Source: Geosiphon pyriformis
Taxonomy: Eukaryota > Glomeromycota > Glomeromycetes > Archaeosporales > Geosiphonaceae
Length of the DNA stretch: 64,000 bases
Assembly (NCBI GenBank): GCA_016748015.1
Contig: JAAOMT010000352.1
Location: 1 to 64,000 of the forward strand
Direction of reading: 5' to 3'
The position numbers and the translations under genes were made by a program. The notes below the pieces were generated by a model that was given only the letters and a program-made list of their open reading frames with translations, did not search any database and was not told the origin of the DNA. The first letter of the stretch is position 1. Each line of letters begins with the position of its first letter. Positions 36,906 to 48,271 of the stretch are shown here, one piece after another.

Positions 36906-37930
36906 AAGTAAAAAAATTTTATTTAATAAAAAATTATGAAATAATATTTTTAATAGAAAAAAAACCTGTAATGACTTATGTTAATATACTATTTTAATTA
37001 ATAATTAGGCATACAAAAAAATCTTATTTACTACTGTTTATAGTCAAACAATTAATTAATTAAACTTATATTTTTATAATAAAAATAAAATCTGAAAAAT
37101 AGCTATAATAAAATAAAAGATACAACTGTTAAAAAAATACATACTATTAAAAATACTTTTGTAATAATTGAAAAAATAGATAGTTTTTTTACTGACAATT
37201 CAAAAGTATTTTAAGAATATTATTAAGAGTTTGTTCTTATAAAAAAACAAAAATAAAGACTGACTAATTTCAACACTAAATTATGTGACTATTATTTAAT
37301 TCTAATATTGTAATAATTGTAATGTTGTTTATAATTCATTGTTTTGTATAATTTATTTAATATTTAAAGAAAAAAACCAATTAGCATATGTACATAAAAA
37401 TTAATATTAAAAATTAATCTCAATTTAAACTCTGATAATAATAACAACAATAATTTTAATATTATACACAATAATAATAGCAACAATAATTCTAACTTTA
37501 ATTTAAACTCAGAATAATATATTATACTTCTAGATCTTTTAATAAAATAAAAACTTAAATAGTTTAATAACAATAATAAAAATATTATGTTAAAATACAC
37601 ACATAATACTAATACAGAATTTGATCTAAAATATCTAGAAAAAAATACTATTATATTAAAACCCAATACATTTGCATAAATTTAAAAATAATATTGAAAT
37701 TTTAGCAATGATAATAGTTTAATTAGCTTTTAGATCTAATTTAATAAAAAAAAATCAATATAAAAAAAGAAATAATTAATCTAAAATACATAAAAAATAT
37801 TAATACAATATTACAAAATAAATCAAAAAAAAACATAGATAATTAAACTAAATAAAAAGATAGCACAAGCAATATTTTTACTTTTGGTTAAAGTAATTCA
37901 GTTAATATTAATAAAAATAAAAGAAAAATT
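36906..37930 (+). pseudogene. Cys-rich and dUTPase-like region of element D (relic)
   Basis: From about 37,090 the plus strand aligns with the well-preserved region of element E (62,840-63,640 minus). Seen are YCNNCNVVYN (end of the Cys-rich part), EEKKP-like KEKNQ, an Asn/Ser-rich low-complexity stretch, EQYITLPDL, then dUTPase-like motif 1 (NTDTEFDLKYLEKN at about 37,605-37,645), motif 3 (NIKKEIINLKYIKN, NTILQNKSKK) and KKIAQAIFLLLVKV near 37,870-37,900, split by several small frame changes. dUTPases hydrolyse dUTP and keep uracil out of newly made DNA. Key residues here are largely replaced. Confidence 0.7.
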
Positions 37931-40882
37931 AAATATAAAAATAAAAAAAATTAATAGATTCAGATTAACTAAAAAAAGTAATATATTAGTAAATATAAAA
38001 AAAAAACAATTAACCAAAAAAAATTAATTTTAATAGTCAGCCAATTTTTATTTTATTATATAATCAGTATATAGTAAAATAACCAGAAAAATTAAGAATT
38101 AATCTTAAATTTTTAAAGTAGAACCAACTATTTATAAATCAAAAAAAATTGCCATTACTAATTTTTATTTATTAATAAAAAATTATAAACATATTAGAAT
38201 TTTAATTCACAATACAACAAAAGATTCAATAAAATTATTAATAAAAACTATTATTGAATACTTAAATATAGAAATTGAAAATCAACTACTAATTACTGTT
38301 TTAGACTTTTTACAACTGTATAAATATATGAATATTATATTACAAATTAGTTACAAAAAACAAAAATATTATTTGTTATAACCAAAACAATTAGAACAAA
38401 TAAACTTAAAAAATCTAAATCTATTCTAACAAATGCAAATTAAACTGTTATTTAACAACTTTGCAAATATCTTTACAAGTAAGAATTAATTTAAAAAAAC
38501 TGAAATTATTCAGCATTAAATAAAAACTAGAGATATAATGCTAATTAAACAGAAAACATATAAAATATTATCTGTTAACTATGAAATTATTTAACAGAAA
38601 ATCAATTAAATATAAAACAATAAGTTAATTTAACTATTTATAAGTCTATATTTATTACCAATTGTTTTAGTAAGAAAAAAAATGGAAAAATTTGCTTTTG
38701 TGTAGATTACTAAAAACTTAATAATATTATTTAAAATAACAATTATCCAATTTTACATATTTAAGAATTGTATAATGCTTTTAGTAGAAAGAAATAATTC
38801 TTAATATTAAACTTAAATAGTAGTTATTAACAAGTAGTCATAAATTCAAATAAAAAAAAATGGCATTTATCATAAAAGAAAAAAATTTTAAATTTGATGT
38901 TATGTTTTTTGGCTTAATTAATATACCAGCTATTTTTTAATAGTTAATAGAAATTATTTATATAAAAATATTGTAAAAATTAATAGTTATATACTTAAAT
39001 AACACAAATATATTTTCCAAACTATTTGATAATTATTTCTATTATCTTTAATAAGTATTTAAAAAATTAAAAAGCCAAATTAAAGTTAAATACAGCCAAA
39101 TGCTTTTTGAAAAGACAGAGCTTAAGTTTTTAAAATATGTTATTAGTAAAAACAACATTAAAACAGATTCAAAAAAAATTGAAAAAGTTAAAAACTTTTT
39201 AGTATCAACAAATTTTACAAAACTAAAAACATTTTTAAAATTTACTGAATATTATTGCCACTTTATTTACAACTTTTCTAAACTGGCTTAATTATTGTAT
39301 TAGCTTTAAACAAAGAACACAAAATATAAATAAACTAAACAACAATGAAAAGTTTTTAATACATTAAGAAAAAAACTTGTTCAAGCTTTAGTATTAATCT
39401 ATTTAGATTATAATAATTATTTATTATTACAACAAATACATCAAACCAAGCATTGAAAACAATTTTATTTTAATAAAAATCTAATAAATAAGAACATCTA
39501 GTAATATATATTAGCCAAAGCTTAAGTTTAACTAAAAAAAATTATAATACTCTAATATTAGAATATTTAATTATTTACTAAACTGTAATAAAATAAAATA
39601 AATACTTAAATCAAAAATTTGACATATATATAAACCACAAAAAATTGTTATTAATTTAAAAACAAAAATTTAGAGATAATTATTACTATTTAATTATACA
39701 GTACATTATAAAAAAGAAAAAAAAATGAAAATACTAATGGTTTATTTAGAATAAAACAAATTTAAAGATATTTTAATATTAAAAAATAAGTTAAAAAATA
39801 AATATATAAAAATACTAATAACTCTAATATTATACCAATACTTAATAGTTTAAAGAAAAATTATTTCAGAATAAACAAAACAATATAAAACAACAATCAA
39901 AATATTTTATTACTTACCAAAATATATTATATTGAAAAAATAAAAAAAGTTAAACCAACTACTTAAAGTAGTTACAGAACCAAAAAAAAAGACAATACTA
40001 TTTAACATATATTTAGAATCAACAATAAAATATTTTTATAAAGAATTTATTAAAAAAACCAAAAAATAATAATATTGGCCATTAATGTATTCAAATATTA
40101 TTTAATATGTTCAAAATTGTAATGTTTGTTAAAGAAAAAAGAAATAAAACTTGGTAAACTATTAAAATCAATTAAGATAAAACAACTATTTAATTGAATT
40201 AGAATCAACTTAGTAAAATTATTAACAATTATTAGTAGAGGCAACAGATATATAATAGTAATAATAAATTATTTTATTAAATAGCCAGAAGCTAAAGCTA
40301 TTTAAAAAGCCAATACAAAAACAGTAATAAAATTTGTGTACCAAATACTAATTTGTTATTATAAATATCCAAAAAATTTATTATTAGATCAGAGAACTTA
40401 CTTTTTAAACCAAATTTTATCAGAATTAAATCAAAGATTTGGAATAAAAAGACTACTATTATTATTATATTATTTATAAACAAATAGCTTAATTAAAAAA
40501 TTTAACAAAATATTATATAAAACAATAGTCAAAATGAGCCAAAAAAATCAAAATAAATAAAACTTGTTTATATTATAAATATTATTTGCTTATTAAACAA
40601 CAAAGCAAAATACAATTTAAGTAATACTATTTAAATTAGTTTATAATAAAACAGCAATACTACTAGTTGAGATAGATATTCAAATATATTTAGCCAAACC
40701 AATAACAGAAGCTAATTTTTAAGCAATATTATTATAAAAAACATATAACTTAATGAAAAGACTAAAAAATAAATAAAAAAATACAGCTAATAATATTTAA
40801 AAATTACAAAAAAACAAAAAAAAATAACATAATAACTAGTTATCAAATAAACTAATTGAATTCAAAATTGAAAACAAAGTAT
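37931..40882 (+). pseudogene. pol: Pol of element D: RT, RNase H, first part of integrase (relic)
   Basis: In order: a linker (about 37,950-38,500), RT with NGKICFCVDY at about 38,685, INSNKKK, and VIYLNNTNIFSK at about 38,988, where both catalytic Asp of YLDD are Asn; the open piece 39,100-39,291 is the RT end (FEKTELKFLKYVISKNNIK). RNase H follows at about 39,400-39,720 (YISQSLSL, IYINHKKLL) and integrase from about 39,960 (LLLDQRTYFLNQ at about 40,380 and LIKKFNKIL at about 40,490). At 40,882 the gene is cut in the integrase C-terminal domain (FKIENKVL) by family-2 composite B/C; it resumes at 53,692. Stops are extremely dense. Confidence 0.82.
40879..40882 (+). repeat. Left 4-bp target-site duplication of composite B/C
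   Basis: GTAT is repeated at 53,692-53,695. Joining the two sides restores the integrase reading order of element D (compare 1,836-1,880 of element F), which makes this short duplication convincing. Confidence 0.75.
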
Positions 40883-41574
40883 TATTACAGTTGAAACCCA
40901 TACTTTTTATTATTTATTACATATATTAGCCATTAATGTCATATAATTACCCACCCTATTTTTAGATAGTAATCATTGACCTAATCAATAATCTGACCAT
41001 TGACTTAATTATTGATCTGATTATTGACCTAATTATTGACCACTTTTGATAGCTATATAAGTAATAAATCTCTTAACTATAGAAATACATGTCAAAAATC
41101 AAAAAAATTAAATAAATAAAATAACAACTTTCATCTTAATCCTTCTTTTATCACTAATTTCTTTTTTCCTACTTTCAAGTATCTGAACATCTTAAGATAA
41201 AAGATTACTTATTGGTTATTCTCTATCTTTTTTCTGAAACATGTAATTATAGCATTTAAAGATTATTAAATAAAATATGACTAAAGAGTATATCTGATAC
41301 CTAATATTAAATTCTAAAAGCACTAACATAAGACATAAAATTATACCAGTATGTGATCATTTGTTAACAGTACAGACTATTCTTCTACCTTTAGATTCTT
41401 CAGTTATCTTTTGAAAAGTATAGCAACTGAGATATTTTATGAAACTGATTTTATATATTGAATCCATACTTATTTAATTTGCTCTTTAAAGTTGAATTCC
41501 CTTTAATTCTTTTTATTACTTTACAATTCTGTTCTTCCTTGCTATCTGTTAACTTGTTACTCCAACTTGTAACA
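40883..41574 (+). repeat. Left outer LTR of B/C (family 2)
   Basis: It starts TATTACAGTTGAAACCCAT and ends TGTAACA, followed by the leader TAAAAGTGATGCTCTTTGTA. It contains the 12-mer array (40,969-41,041) and TATATAAG (about 41,053). Same length as 53,000-53,691. Confidence 0.88.
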
Positions 41575-41648
41575 TAAAAGTGATGCTCTTTGTAAGGTTG
41601 TCAAAATCCACTTTGTTTTCTATTATATGGATGATTATTTATATCTGC

Positions 41649-42509
41649 TGTTACAGATGTTTATTTGGGGTCTTAAATCAAATAACAAACCCATAACTTA
41701 GTGCTAATTTGCTTGATGATATTGATAATACTGGGAGATTGTTTGTATTTGAAGGTTTTGGTAATCTGAAGATTTTGTGGTTGAGTTTTTTGTATAATAG
41801 ACAGAGATTCAGTTGTGTTTTTAGTAGCTTCCCAGAATCGTAATTCCATTTAATTTCTTTCTTAGCTTGGCATATCCTTCTGGTAAGCTATCTATTAATA
41901 TATATATAATGTTATCTTTATTTCTGAGTCTTTTACCAGACTATTCGTGATGTTAATAACTCAGCACTTAATTCTTAATTAATTAGTAATAACAAGAAAA
42001 TAACAAAAGAAAAGAAATAAAACAAAGAAATAAAGAAATAAGCCAAGACAATAAGTGTTAGTATTCTGTTAATAGTCGTGATTAAGAGCTATTGTTCCAG
42101 TGTAGTTAAGTATTAGTTACTATCAACATGAAGTGTTGATAGTGGAAAATGGATTGAGATAGCAAATAATTATTTATTAATATTTGTGGATGAAAAGGTT
42201 GTTTAGATTAAATCTAAACTGAGAGATCTGTTTTTTCTACTTCTAATACTACCACTATATATATATAATTGAGATTTTTCAATTTTTCAATTTTTCACAC
42301 CAGGAATCCTAGAATTCCTGGAATCCTGCAATTTCTTTGAGAGAAATTCTGGAATTCTGGAATTCTGTGATTCTTTGTACAAGAATCCTGTAATTTCTAG
42401 AATCTTGTAATTTCTCTAAGAAGAATCCTGAAATTTCACATTTACTATATTTACCTCTGATTAACTAATTTAGATATACTAATATTTTTCCTATATTCTA
42501 TGAATAACA
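41649..42509 (-). repeat. Solo family-1 LTR inserted in gag of element B
   Basis: This complete 861-bp LTR in reverse orientation (plus strand starts TGTTACAG and ends GAATAACA) is flanked by CTGC on both sides (41,645-41,648 and 42,510-42,513). Removing it and one CTGC restores CTGCCACAACAATTAG, matching the uninterrupted gag of other family-2 copies (5,195 and 46,776). It carries the GAATTCC-type array (42,303-42,430) and a TATA run near 42,256. Confidence 0.92.
42303..42430 (-). repeat. GAATTCC-type palindromic array in solo LTR
   Basis: Repeated AGGAATCCT, GGAATTCTGGAATTCT and AGAATTCC-like half palindromes spaced about 10 bp, in larger units of about 40 bp. It occupies the same place relative to the TATA box as the ATTGCT array of element F. 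Equivalent arrays lie at about 58,612-58,728 and, decayed, at 23,758-23,850 and 54,752-54,870. Confidence 0.75.
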
Positions 42510-44020
42510 CTGCCACAACAATTAGAAGAATACTTTGAAGCACACAACAAAAACAATCTAGACTTTATTGAAATTAATTCTTTGTTTTCCTGCTTGATCT
42601 GCTTTTTTATTAAAGAACAATCTAGTAGACAATTCCAAAATTTTTAGAACTGGTTTCTGAATAAGTATTTAACTGAAACCTACACAGCTTATACAACTTA
42701 TTACTTTGATCAAACTTATTTTGAAGACAACTTTAAAAAAAAAAACAACAGTATTAATCAGCTTTTATATTCTACAACTTTTGAACAACAGCTCTCTAAT
42801 TTTGAATACTTAAATCACCAAATTCATATTTGAATTGCTGCCTATTAACTAGCTAAAACACTCTTTGAAACAGAAGAAGAAAGCTATCAAACTGCCCTTG
42901 TTTTTGATCTTTTCTTAAGTGAATCAGAACATTTTACACAAACAATTACTTCTAAACCAATGGCTAATAACTCTATGCAACAAAACATTCTGATTGCCCT
43001 TCAAGACATACAAACTGTTTTAGAGTAAAGAAACAATACCCCATTATCATTATTTAGAAGTAATGCACAAAATCCAATTGAATAGTTAGATGACTTTAAA
43101 AAAGCTGTTATAGTTAACCAATATGATAATGAATACAAATTTCAAATCATTGGTGGCTATCTTTAAGACTCTCTTGCTACTTGGTTCTTACAAAAAACCA
43201 ATGCCAATGCTTAGCAAAGAATCATTAGATGGATACCAGCAAATGCTGGAGAAAACAACACTTCTTTTACTATTTAGTTTGAAATAAAATTTAGAACTTC
43301 TATTTTGATATCCAAATGGTACATAAAATTAGAAAAAAAAACCCAAGGTGCTGGTAAAGTTGTAACTAAATATGCCAAAGCAATCAGAAAGTTAATTAAG
43401 CAAGTAAACTCTGTAAAAAACTGGACAGAAAAACAGAAAATTTATTTTTTTACAAAAGAATTAAGAACTTATTTTTTATATGTTTTTTGGCCCTTTCTGG
43501 TCCTGAAAAATAATTCTACAATAGATATGACTATTAAACTTGCCCAGAAAATAGAAAACAATCAAAGAATGCACCTAGAATCCACACTTCCAGTTTTTGT
43601 TTCTGCTCTTATTATGACTTCTGTTCTTTACATGGCTATTACCTTTTTTGCTATCCAAACTCAAGACCCAAATAAACAATTAATAGATAGACTTACAGCC
43701 AATTTTGCCCAGTTACTGGAATCTTTAGCTCAAGCAGTCAGAGATAATTAGCAATTATAAAGACCCAAATTTGAATCCTGTTTTAATTAATCTTAGCAAT
43801 CTTCTTATTAAAGACAACAAAATCATGGCTCATCTGTATGTTATCACTATAAATTAATTGAACATTTCTTTAGAAATTGCAACAATTTTCTTCTGCCTCT
43901 TCCAGCTCCTAGAAATAATGATAATCAAAACAACAGAATCAACAACAACAGTATCCCCAATCATGCCAACATCAATTTTTTTGGAAAAAATTCTCTAGTT
44001 AAAGCCAATATTTATTAGCC

Positions 44021-44027
44021 TTTAAAC
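44021..44027 (+). promoter_or_regulatory. Predicted -1 ribosomal frameshift heptamer, element B
   Basis: The gag frame reads CCT TTA AAC TGA, so the heptamer T TTA AAC (UUUAAAC) sits immediately before the gag stop. The protease frame is -1 relative to gag and is open across the site. Element C has the same arrangement at 48,262-48,268. UUUAAAC is a well-known efficient slippery sequence in viruses and retroelements. Confidence 0.65.
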
Positions 44028-44030
44028 TGA

Positions 44031-45915
44031 TAAGTGTACCTCCAAAAAGTAAAAGTACAAGCTAACCAGAAGAAAATCTCTTTTTTGCTTTTAACCTAAC
44101 TGATGATAACTATGACATAGATGAACTAGCAATCAATACCTCTGAATTAACAAAAAAGAAAAAAAAAGCCAAGGTTGATTTCATTCTGAATCCAAACAAA
44201 ACATCCACATTAACTGTTGATAACAATAAGCCATCAAAGACTAAAGTTTTTAAAAATCTTTCAAAGTTAAAATCTTCAGAAATTATACAAAAATTTGGTT
44301 CTTATTCCATTGTTAAAAATTTTATGGAAATCTCAGCTCACATTACTTTTGGCCAGTTAATAACCCATTCACAATTCAGAAAAGATTTTTGCAAATCTTT
44401 GATTCTAAAGAAAAAGACATCAAAAACCAATAAACACTTTTAACAAGCTGAATTTACTAACAATAATAATGTTACTTCTCTAATTTGGAAAGCCCAAGTG
44501 GCTGGTTATTTTATTAACTTGATCTTAAACAGTAGATTATCTGTAAGTGTAATTGCTAAATACTTTCTGGAAGCCATTGGTAAAAAAATTAATAAACTCT
44601 CAATCAGACCAATAACCAATATGCATGATAACAAAAAAAAAGAGCTTGGTATAGCCAAAGCTGTTCCTGTCTACATCAATGGCATCAGCATTAAGACTAA
44701 CATAAAAGTATCTAAAACAAAAGAATACACTATTATTGTTAATAATGAATGGCTTAAAAAGACAAAAGTTTTGCTTAATTATAAACTTTGTGAGCTAACC
44801 ATTAGATGTAATGAAAAACTTATTGTGGTTAAATGTCATCATTGGACAACTTCTTTAGTACCCAAGCAGAATCAAAAAAATGAGCAATCAGATAAATCAG
44901 ATAATAAAGAAAACAATGAAAAAGATCAAAAAGAGCAAAAAAAAACTGCTAAATTCACTTATACTATCTTTACCAGCAATAGCAAGCCACTAGATAATGT
45001 TAAAGCTAACAGAAAAAAAATTATGGTAAATGGCAAGCTGATCTGCTGGTTTTACTATAACATATTCAGAAAAACCTTTGACAGAAAACCTAATAAGAAA
45101 GCCAAATACAACTATTGGTGGCATGGTCTTTGTGTCAGATGCTAGTGCAATAAACCTTTATATTCTTTTAATAATGAATATAAGTCTTGTCTAATTTATT
45201 ACAAAGACTGAGAGCCAATTAATTTGATACTCAAAAAAAAACTAAGAGAAGTACAAAAATCCTTTAAGAATAAACCACTTGAAATCCAATTACTTGTAAT
45301 AGAACAAAAAAAACTCTCCCCTAAAGAAAAAAAAGTAGACATTGAAAATCTGTTGGCTAGAAATAGCCCAGTTATTTTAAAAGAAAGTAACACCTTTGGA
45401 CAAATCCATGTAATACAACACACTATTATCATCAGAGAAACTTGTCTTATCTATTTAAAGTCTTATTAATCCAATTGGCACAATGATAAGTTTATTAAAA
45501 AAGAAATAATCCAAATGAAAAATTTTGGATTTATACAAAAAACCAAAAATAAATGGGCTTTCCCAGTTGTAATGGTATTCAAAAAAGGTAGAATTCTACA
45601 CTTTTGTGTTGATTACTGCCAATTAAATATTATTACTATAAGAGATATATACTTATTCTCCAAAATTAATACAATACTAAACAAATTCAATAGCACTGCT
45701 TTTTTTTTAATTATTGACTTAACTGCTGAATTTTGGCAAGTAGAGATAAATTCAAAAAGTAAAAAGAAAACTGCTTTTATTACCAAGTATAACATCTACG
45801 AATTTACAATTATGTCTTTTAGTCTTACCAATGCTTTTTCTATTTTTTAACACCTAATGACCAAAGTATTTGAATCAGTAAAAGAAAACTTTGTTCTGGT
45901 CTACTTGAATAATAT
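44031..45915 (+). pseudogene. pol: Pol of element B: protease, Cys module, RT start (truncated)
   Basis: The protease domain is in the open piece 44,498-45,145: VAGYFINLILNSRLSVSVIAKYFLEAIG, where the retropepsin DSG triad is NSR. Next come a lysine-rich linker (NQKNEQSDKSDNKENNEKD), the Cys-rich module (HGLCVRC at about 45,128; the second pair KCKFC is YKSC), and RT (45,515-45,850: AFPVVMVFKKGRILHFCVDYCQ, IIDLTAEFWQVEI). RT breaks off at 45,915 just after VYLNN (YLDD with both Asp replaced), where the middle LTR starts. The same LTR boundary marks the recombinant structure of B/C. Confidence 0.87.
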
Positions 45916-46707
45916 TATTATAATTGAAATTCATACTTTTTATTAATTATTACATGTATTAGCCACTGATATCATATAATTAGCCATCTTATTTTTAGAT
46001 AGTGATTATTGACTTAATCAATGACCTAACTGTTGATCTGATTATTGACCTAATTATTAATCTGATCAATGACTTGATCATTGACTTGATTATTGACCTG
46101 ATCATTGACCTAGTCATTAATCTGATCATTGATTTAGTCATTAATTTGATTATTGATTACTTTTGATAGCTATATAAACAATGAATTTTTTAGCTGTAGA
46201 AAAGCATGTCAAAAATACAAGGCATATCAGAAATCAAGAAAATTAAATAAATAAAATGACAACTTTTATCTCAATTCTTTTCTTATTGCTAATTTTTTTT
46301 CCTTATCTTTAAGTATCCAAATATTTTGGGATAAAAGATCACTTGTTGGTTATTCTTTACCCTTTTTCTGAAAACATGTAATTGTAGCATTTGAAAATTA
46401 TTGAATAGAACATGACTGAAGAGTACATCTGATATCTGATATTGAAAATTAAGAGTGCTAATATGAGACATAGAATTATAATAGGTGTGATCATATGTTG
46501 ACAGTACAGACTATCCTTCTATTTTCAGATTCTCAGTTATTTTTTAAAAAGTATAATAACTGAGATATTTTATGAAACTAATCTTGCATATTAAATCTAT
46601 ACTCATTTAATTCGCTTTTTGAAGTTGAATTCTCTTTGATTTCTTTTATTACCCTACAATCCTGTTTTTCTTTGCTATCCATTAGCTTGTTACTTTAACT
46701 CATAACA
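45916..46707 (+). repeat. Middle LTR of B/C (family 2, longer array)
   Basis: It starts TATTATAATTGAAATTCAT and ends CATAACA, followed by the leader TAAAAGTGGTGTTTTTTGTA, so it acts as the 5' LTR of the following gag. At 792 bp it is 100 bp longer than the outer LTRs; 85 bp of this is array length (46,002-46,159). It also has a TATATAAAC box near 46,171. Confidence 0.88.
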
Positions 46708-46759
46708 TAAAAGTGGTGTTTTTTGTAAAGTTGTCAAAATCCACTTTGTTTTTTATTAT

Positions 46760-48271
46760 ATAAGTGATTATTCATACTTGTTACAACAATCAGAAGAACA
46801 CTTTGAAGCACACAATAAAAATGATCTAGACTTTATTAAACTCAATCCTTTGCCTTTCTGCTTTGATTTGCTTCTCCATTGAAAAACAATCTAGTAGACA
46901 ATTTCAAGACTTTTAGAACTGGTTTTTAAATAAGCATTTAACTAAAACCTATACAGTCTATACAATTTATTACTTTGATTAAGCTTATCTTGAAGACAAC
47001 TTTGAAGAAAGAAACAACAGTATCAATCAACTTTTATATTCCACAATTTTTAAACAACAGTCTCTTAATTCTGAATACCTAAATTACCAAATTCACATTT
47101 GAATTGCTGTCTATCAGCTAGCTAAAACATCTTTTGAAACAGAAGAAGAAAGCTATTAAACTGCTTCTGTTTTTGATCTCTTTTTAAGTAAATTAGAATA
47201 TTTCACACAAACAGTTACTTCTGAACCAATGGCTAATGACAAACTGCTTTAGGGCAAAGAAATAATACCCCATTACTATTATTCAGAGATAATACACAAA
47301 ATCCAATTGAATAGTTGGATAACTTTGAAAGAGCTGTCACAGCCAACCAATATAATAATGAATACAAATTTCAAATTATTGGTGGCTATCTTCAAGGCTT
47401 TTTTGCTATTTGGTTCTCATAAAAAACCAATGCCAATGCTCAGCAAAGAATTATTAGATGGACATTAGCAAATACTGGAGAAAATAACACCTCTTTTACT
47501 ATTTGGTTTGAAATAAAATTTAGAACTATTATCTTAATATCTAAATGACACATGGAATTAGAAAAAAAAACTCAAGACTCTGGTAAAGTTGTAACTGAAT
47601 ATGCCAAAGCAATCAGAAAGTTAATTAAGCAGGTAGACTCTAAAAAAAACTGGACAAAAAAGCAGAAAACTTATTTCTTTACAAAAAAATTGAGAATTGA
47701 TCTCTCATATGTTCTTTAATCCCTTCTGGCTTTGAAAGACAATTTCATAATAGATATGGTCATTGAATTAGCCCAATAAATTGAAGACAAGCAAAGAATA
47801 CACTTGGAATGCACACTTCCAGTTTTTATTTCTGCTCCTGTCATGACTCTTGTTTTTCATATGGCCACTATTTTTTTTGCTGTCTAAACTCCAAATTTCA
47901 ATGAACAATTGATAGATAAACTCACAGTCAATCTTGTCTGGCTATTAGAACCATTAGCCCAAGCAGTCAGAAATAATCTACAATTCCAAAGACCCAGATA
48001 TGAACTCTGTTTTAATTAATTTCAGCAATCCCCTTATCAAAGACAACAAAATCATGGCCCACTTGTGTGTTATTACTGTGGATTAACTGAACATTTCTCC
48101 AAAGATTACAACAATCCTCTTTTACCTCTTCCAGCTCCTAGAAACAATGACAATTAAAACAACAAAACTATCAACAATAATGTACTCAATCAAAAATCCA
48201 ATCATGTCAACATTAATTTCTTTGGAGAAGATTTCTTAGTTGAAATTATTGTTTATCAGCCTTTAAACTGA
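46760..48271 (+). pseudogene. gag: Gag of element C
   Basis: The expected start codon is ATA at 46,760 (ATG in copies A and B). The frame reads YSYLLQQSEEHFEAHNKN, then the gag domain, several stops, and a zinc knuckle CYYCGLTEHFSKDY near 48,066, a CX2CX4HX4C motif whose last Cys has become Tyr. It ends TGA 48,269-48,271, and start and stop are in the same frame, so there is no net indel in 1.5 kb. The heptamer T TTA AAC precedes the stop and pol follows in the -1 frame. Confidence 0.85.
48262..48268 (+). promoter_or_regulatory. Predicted -1 ribosomal frameshift heptamer, element C
   Basis: T TTA AAC is phased on the gag frame and followed at once by TGA. The -1 frame is open from 48,244 on and runs into the protease ORF. 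It is the same heptamer in the same phase as in element B, in copies that differ at many surrounding positions. Confidence 0.65.

Larger units (their letters stand above)
41627..44030 (+). pseudogene. gag: Gag of element B, interrupted by a solo LTR
   Basis: The start is ATG 41,627 (MDDYLYL). After seven codons the gene is split by the solo LTR 41,649-42,509 plus its 4-bp duplication, and resumes as PQQLEEYFEAHNKNN. It continues through a matrix/capsid-like region (YKFQIIGGYL, NAQQRIIRW), a long open piece 43,305-43,751 (GKVVTKYAKAIRKLIKQV, FFTKELRTYF, QDPNKQLIDRLTANF) and a zinc knuckle CYHYKLIEHFFRNC near 43,830, where the second Cys has become Tyr. It ends TGA 44,028-44,030, directly after the heptamer T TTA AAC; pol lies in the -1 frame. 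Stops are mostly TAG or TAA at Gln and Trp positions. Confidence 0.87.

Noticed and set aside
37364-37666. Minus-strand Leu-rich ORF of 100 residues
   Set aside because: It is the complement of the Asn/Ser-rich low-complexity and dUTPase region of element D.
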